Translations under genes and position numbers: made by a program
Shown: piece by piece, positions 60,780 through 64,000 of the stretch
Layout: every line of letters begins with the position of its first letter
Position numbering within the stretch: position 1 is the first letter of the stretch
The notes under the pieces: model-generated
Told to the model about the DNA's origin: nothing
The model's input: only the letters and a program-made list of their open reading frames with translations
The model's database searches: none
Assembly: GCA_030149245.1 (NCBI GenBank)
Contig: JASBRX010000003.1
Span: 1-64,000, forward strand
Origin: Sphingomonas bacterium
Lineage (GTDB): Bacteria; Pseudomonadota; Alphaproteobacteria; Sphingomonadales; Sphingomonadaceae
Length of the DNA stretch: 64,000 nucleotides
Direction of reading: 5' to 3'

Positions 60780-62306
60780 CTACAGCGGAATATTATCATG
60801 CTTCTTCCACGGATTCTCGAGGCTCTTGTTCCTCAACTTCCGTAGCCCCAGCGCGATCCGCCGCCGGGTCGAATGCGGCATGATCACCTCGTCGACAAAC
60901 CCCTTGCTCGCCGCGACGAACGGGTTGGCGAAGCGCGCCTCATATTCGGCGGTCTTCTCGGCAATCTCCTCCGGCGTGCGCCCGCGGAAGATGATCTCGA
61001 CCGCGCCCTTCGCGCCCATCACTGCGATCTCCGCGGTCGGCCAGGCATAGTTGAGATCGCCGCGCAGATGCTTCGACGCCATCACGTCATACGCCCCGCC
61101 ATAGGCCTTGCGCGTGATCACCGTGATCTTCGGCACCGTCGCCTCGGCATAGGCGAACAGCAGCTTCGCGCCATGCTTGATGATCCCGCTATGCTCCTGC
61201 CCGACGCCCGGCAGGAAGCCCGGCACGTCGACGAACGTCACGATCGGGATTTCGAACGCGTCGCAAAAGCGCACGAACCGCGCTGCCTTCTTGCTCGAAT
61301 TGATGTCGAGCACACCCGCCAGCACCATCGGCTGGTTCGCGACGATCCCGACCGTGCGCCCCTCGATCCGGCCAAAGCCGATGATGATGTTGCCGGCATG
61401 CGTCGGCTGCACCTCGAAGAAGTCGCCCTCGTCGACCGTTTTGCGGATCAACTCATGCATGTCGTACGGCTGATTGGCGCTCGGCGGGATCAGAGTGTCG
61501 AGGCTGTGCTCGATGCGGTCCCACGGATCGCTGCATGGGCGCTCGGGCACACTCTCGCGATTGCTCGCGGGAAGGAAGTCCACGAAGTCGCGCGCCGCCA
61601 GCAGCGCCTCGATATCATTCTCGAACGCCACATCGGCAACGCCCGACTTCGTGGTATGCGTCACAGCTCCGCCCAGTTCCTCCTGCGTGACGATCTCGTT
61701 GGTAACGGTCTTCACTACATCCGGGCCGGTGACGAACATGTACGATGAATCCTTCACCATGAAGATGAAGTCGGTCATCGCGGGAGAATAAACGGCCCCG
61801 CCTGCGCAGGGACCCATAATCAGCGAAATCTGCGGCACCACACCGGACGCCAGCACATTGCGCTGGAACACCTCGGCATAGCCGGCAAGGCTCGCGACGC
61901 CCTCCTGAATGCGCGCGCCGCCGCTATCGTTCAGGCCAATCACGGGCGCGCCGACCTTCATCGCCATGTCCATGATCTTGCAGATTTTCTGCGCATGCCG
62001 TTCCGACAGCGACCCGCCGAACACGGTGAAATCCTGGCTGAACACGAACACCAGCCGCCCGTTGATCGTGCCCGATCCCGTGACGACGCCGTCGCCCGGC
62101 ACGATCTGCTCCGGCATCCCGAAATCAACGCAGTTATGCTCGACATACATGTCGAGCTCCTCGAACGATCCCTCGTCGAGCAGCACCTCAAGACGCTCGC
62201 GCGCGGTCAGCTTGCCCTTGGCGTGCTGCGCGTCGATCCGCTTCTGGCCCCCGCCCAGCCGGGCTGCGGCGCGGCGGCGTTCGAGTTCCTCGATCGTCGA
62301 AGACAT
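60780..62306 (-). CDS. pccB: Propionyl-CoA carboxylase beta subunit (acyl-CoA carboxylase)
   Basis: A 508-residue carboxyltransferase moving CO2 from biotin to propionyl-CoA. Signatures: [95 protein letters not shown] and [17 protein letters not shown]. The biotin-carrying alpha subunit (pccA) is not in the window. It is the first gene of a minus-strand unit; the divergent XRE regulator starts 100 bp away and should control it. Confidence 0.93.
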   Translation of the reverse strand: MSSTIEELERRRAAARLGGGQKRIDAQHAKGKLTARERLEVLLDEGSFEELDMYVEHNCVDFGMPEQIVPGDGVVTGSGTINGRLVFVFSQDFTVFGGSLSERHAQKICKIMDMAMKVGAPVIGLNDSGGARIQEGVASLAGYAEVFQRNVLASGVVPQISLIMGPCAGGAVYSPAMTDFIFMVKDSSYMFVTGPDVVKTVTNEIVTQEELGGAVTHTTKSGVADVAFENDIEALLAARDFVDFLPASNRESVPERPCSDPWDRIEHSLDTLIPPSANQPYDMHELIRKTVDEGDFFEVQPTHAGNIIIGFGRIEGRTVGIVANQPMVLAGVLDINSSKKAARFVRFCDAFEIPIVTFVDVPGFLPGVGQEHSGIIKHGAKLLFAYAEATVPKITVITRKAYGGAYDVMASKHLRGDLNYAWPTAEIAVMGAKGAVEIIFRGRTPEEIAEKTAEYEARFANPFVAASKGFVDEVIMPHSTRRRIALGLRKLRNKSLENPWKKHDNIPL

Positions 62307-62354
62307 GGCGTACTCCCTTGGCCAGCCCCTGCACAGGACACGCGCGTCCGTGCA

Positions 62355-62396
62355 AATGCAATGTTGCGAAGTTGCATTGTCCATATCTGCGGATAT
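62355..62396. promoter_or_regulatory. Operator-like palindromes between pccB and the XRE regulator
   Basis: AATGCAA (62355-62361) and TTGCATT (62372-62378) form a perfect inverted repeat with a 10-bp spacer, inside the larger CAATG/CATTG pair. A second palindrome, ATATC-TGCG-GATAT (62383-62396), follows. RamB/PrpR-type regulators bind TTGC/GCAA-rich sites, so this is the likely site of the divergent regulator. Confidence 0.55.
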
Positions 62397-62405
62397 TGTG
62401 AAGCC

Positions 62406-63797
62406 ATGGAACAGCGCCGCCGCCTCTTCGCCGGAAACCGCGTCCGCGATCTGCGCAAGCGGCTCGCGCTACCCCAGGCCGCGCTCGCCACCCGGCTCGG
62501 CGTTTCGGTCAGCTATCTGTCGCAGATCGAGAATGAGGAACGCCCGCTCACCCCGCCGGTGCTCGTCGCACTCAGCCGCGAATTTCCCGATTTATGGGGT
62601 GAGGTCGGGAGCGACGACCGCACCGCCGAACTGGTCCGCGCGATCGAGGCGGCAACCGACACCAGCATCCTCACCGCAACGCTGGACGCGGCCGCAGTCC
62701 AGCGCGGGGTCGAAAAACACCCCGCCCTCACCCGCCGCATGGTCGCCCTCCACGACGCCTGGCGCCGCAGTCAGGCGCAGCTGCGCGTGCTCGACGACAA
62801 GGTCGAAAGCGGCGCGGGTCGCGGCGGCGCCTTGCCGTGGGAAGCGGTGCGCGACTGGTATCAGGCCGAGGGCAATTATCTCGACCCGCTCGACCGTGCC
62901 GCCGAAGCGCTGGCAGACAGTTTCGACCATCCCCGCGCGATCGAGGACCGCCTACGCGGCTGGCACGGCATCGCGATCGATGAGGCGCGCGACGACGACA
63001 CGCGCCTGTCGCGCTTCGACTCCAATACCCGGCGTCTGGTGATCAGCGGTGTCCTCCCGCCCGAAAGCCGCGCCTTCCTCCTCGCCCAGCGCCTCGCCGC
63101 GCTGGAGTTCGCCAACGAAATGCGCGCGGTTGCCGACGCCAGCGGCCTCGCCTCCCCCGCAGCGCGTGAACTCCTCGCGCTCGGCCTCGCCAATTACGCG
63201 GCAGGCGCGCTGCTGATGCCCTACACCCGCTTTCGCGACGCCGCGCGCGACCTGCGCCACGATATCGACCGGCTGCGCCAGCGTTTCGGCACTAGCTTCG
63301 AACAGGCGTGCCACCGCCTCTCGACGCTCCAGCGCCCCGGCGCACAGGGCATCCCCTTCTTCTTCTGCCGCATCGACATGGCCGGCAACATCACCAAGCG
63401 GCATTCGGCGACCCGCCTCGAATTCGCGCGATTCGGCGGCGCCTGCCCGCTCTGGGTGGTACATGAGGCGGTGGCGATACCCGACCGCATCCTGACCCAG
63501 CTGGCCGAGACGCCCGATGGCGCGCGCTACGTCATCATGGCCAAGGGGCTGGTCAAGCCATCGGCCAGCTACGACCGCCCCCCGCGCCGCTACGCCGTCG
63601 CTTTAGGCTGCGAAGAACTGCATGCGGCCGATTTCGTCTATGCCGACGGCCTCCGCCCGGGCGGCAACGCCACGCCGATCGGCACCAGCTGCCGCATCTG
63701 CCCACGCGCCGATTGCGAGCAGCGCGCCTTCCCCCCAGCGGCCAGCGAGATCCGGATCGACCCCGACATCCGGGCCGCTGTCCCCTACAGCTTCTAG
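62406..63797 (+). CDS. XRE-family short-chain fatty acyl regulator (RamB/ScfR/PrpR-like)
   Basis: A 463-residue regulator. The XRE helix-turn-helix is residues 8-60 ([40 protein letters not shown]). The middle holds an ImmA/IrrE-like domain ([14 protein letters not shown] and [20 protein letters not shown]), here without H-E-x-x-H. The end has [22 protein letters not shown], the Cys-rich signature of the short-chain fatty acyl regulators. These sense propionyl/acetyl-CoA status and control propionate genes; the divergent pccB fits. The start at 62406 is preferred because it is 100 bp from the pccB ATG. Confidence 0.9.
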   Translation: MEQRRRLFAGNRVRDLRKRLALPQAALATRLGVSVSYLSQIENEERPLTPPVLVALSREFPDLWGEVGSDDRTAELVRAIEAATDTSILTATLDAAAVQRGVEKHPALTRRMVALHDAWRRSQAQLRVLDDKVESGAGRGGALPWEAVRDWYQAEGNYLDPLDRAAEALADSFDHPRAIEDRLRGWHGIAIDEARDDDTRLSRFDSNTRRLVISGVLPPESRAFLLAQRLAALEFANEMRAVADASGLASPAARELLALGLANYAAGALLMPYTRFRDAARDLRHDIDRLRQRFGTSFEQACHRLSTLQRPGAQGIPFFFCRIDMAGNITKRHSATRLEFARFGGACPLWVVHEAVAIPDRILTQLAETPDGARYVIMAKGLVKPSASYDRPPRRYAVALGCEELHAADFVYADGLRPGGNATPIGTSCRICPRADCEQRAFPPAASEIRIDPDIRAAVPYSF

Positions 63798-63943
63798 TGG
63801 TGGTCGTGGAGCGGGACTGGCCCGTAAGCGGGATCAGGCTCGCGCTTCTTGCAGCGCTTACAGGTCCGATACCCTTTACGCGTGCGGCTGTGCGTCCAGC
63901 GATGGCCGCGAATCATACAATGCAGAGTGCGAAGCAGGGCCAT
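63794..63943 (-). CDS. 49-residue basic Cys-pair protein (DUF1660-like)
   Basis: A short gene running against the XRE gene, overlapping its end by 4 bp. It encodes MALLRTLHCMIRGHRWTHSR followed by TRKGYRTCKRCKKREPDPAY and a His-rich tail (HDHH). The pattern 'short hydrophobic start, GHRW, C-x2-C' resembles DUF1660-type mini zinc proteins, which are known from phages and chromosomes. High Arg/Lys content suggests nucleic-acid contact. The ATG is at 63943; no good Shine-Dalgarno site is visible, so existence is likely but not sure. Confidence 0.5.
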   Translation of the reverse strand: MALLRTLHCMIRGHRWTHSRTRKGYRTCKRCKKREPDPAYGPVPLHDHH

Positions 63944-64000
63944 GCGTGCCGCATAGCACAAAAAATTCGCATCAATTCAGATAATAACCGCCAAATGCAA

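Noticed and set aside
1..64000. Search for CRISPR arrays, phage genes, transposases, rRNA and tRNA
   Set aside because: No regularly spaced direct repeats with variable spacers, no transposase motifs and no cloverleaf with a proper T-loop were seen by eye.

Overview
The window is GC-rich, densely coded alphaproteobacterial chromosome, most likely from Sphingomonas or a close relative (Sphingomonadaceae). The reasons are the short HPr kinase beside ChvG/ChvI and RapZ, an exact alphaproteobacterial LexA box (GTTC-N7-GTTC), an ECF sigma/NrsF (DUF1109) pair, a TonB receptor, PilZ proteins, and the order trpG/trpD/trpC, moaC, moeA, lexA, comEC, gltX, gltA. I see no rRNA, tRNA, CRISPR array, transposase, phage gene or replication origin.

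Layout. 1-6.7 kb: the start of guaB, a CitE-like lyase, an SPFH/NfeD membrane pair, a sulfatase and a DUF885 hydrolase. 6.7-12.2 kb: chromate efflux (chrA plus a rhodanese-ChrB fusion), small proteins and pckA. 12.3-16.4 kb: the most distinctive locus, a bufferin-type metal-binding RiPP system. A six-cysteine precursor, a DUF692/MNIO enzyme and a DUF2063 partner lie on the minus strand. A four-cysteine DUF2282 precursor, a DoxX protein, an ECF sigma factor and its NrsF anti-sigma lie on the plus strand. The divergent intergenic region carries two back-to-back sites of the form GTAAC(C/G)-N16-CGAA, which match the promoter I recall for Caulobacter SigF. 16.5-21.7 kb: chvI-chvG-hprK-rapZ-EIIA-HPr plus an rRNA methyltransferase. 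21.7-27.8 kb: a small zinc ribbon, cysS with an anomalous inner segment, a DUF1501/DUF1800 pair and a 2-hydroxyacid dehydrogenase. 27.9-34.5 kb: trpG, trpD, trpC, moaC, moeA and lexA with two PilZ genes between them. 34.6-40.7 kb: a GFA protein, comEC, gltX and gltA. 40.7-43.3 kb: a sulfide/persulfide unit with a BigR-type repressor, rhodanese, TSUP exporter and divergent persulfide dioxygenase. 43.3-56.3 kb: an S41 protease, a kinase-like protein without its phospho-acceptor histidine, DUF2336, a NamZ-type protein between two copies of a structured repeat, a TonB receptor and tyrS. 56.3-64 kb: recG, then enoyl-CoA hydratase, methylmalonyl-CoA epimerase and pccB genes divergent from an XRE/short-chain acyl regulator.

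Nearly every gap over 70 bp outside operons holds palindromic (REP-like) repeats of several families. In places these repeats supply stop codons, C-terminal residues or a ribosome-binding site. Functional calls come from recognising motifs by eye; no database search was run.
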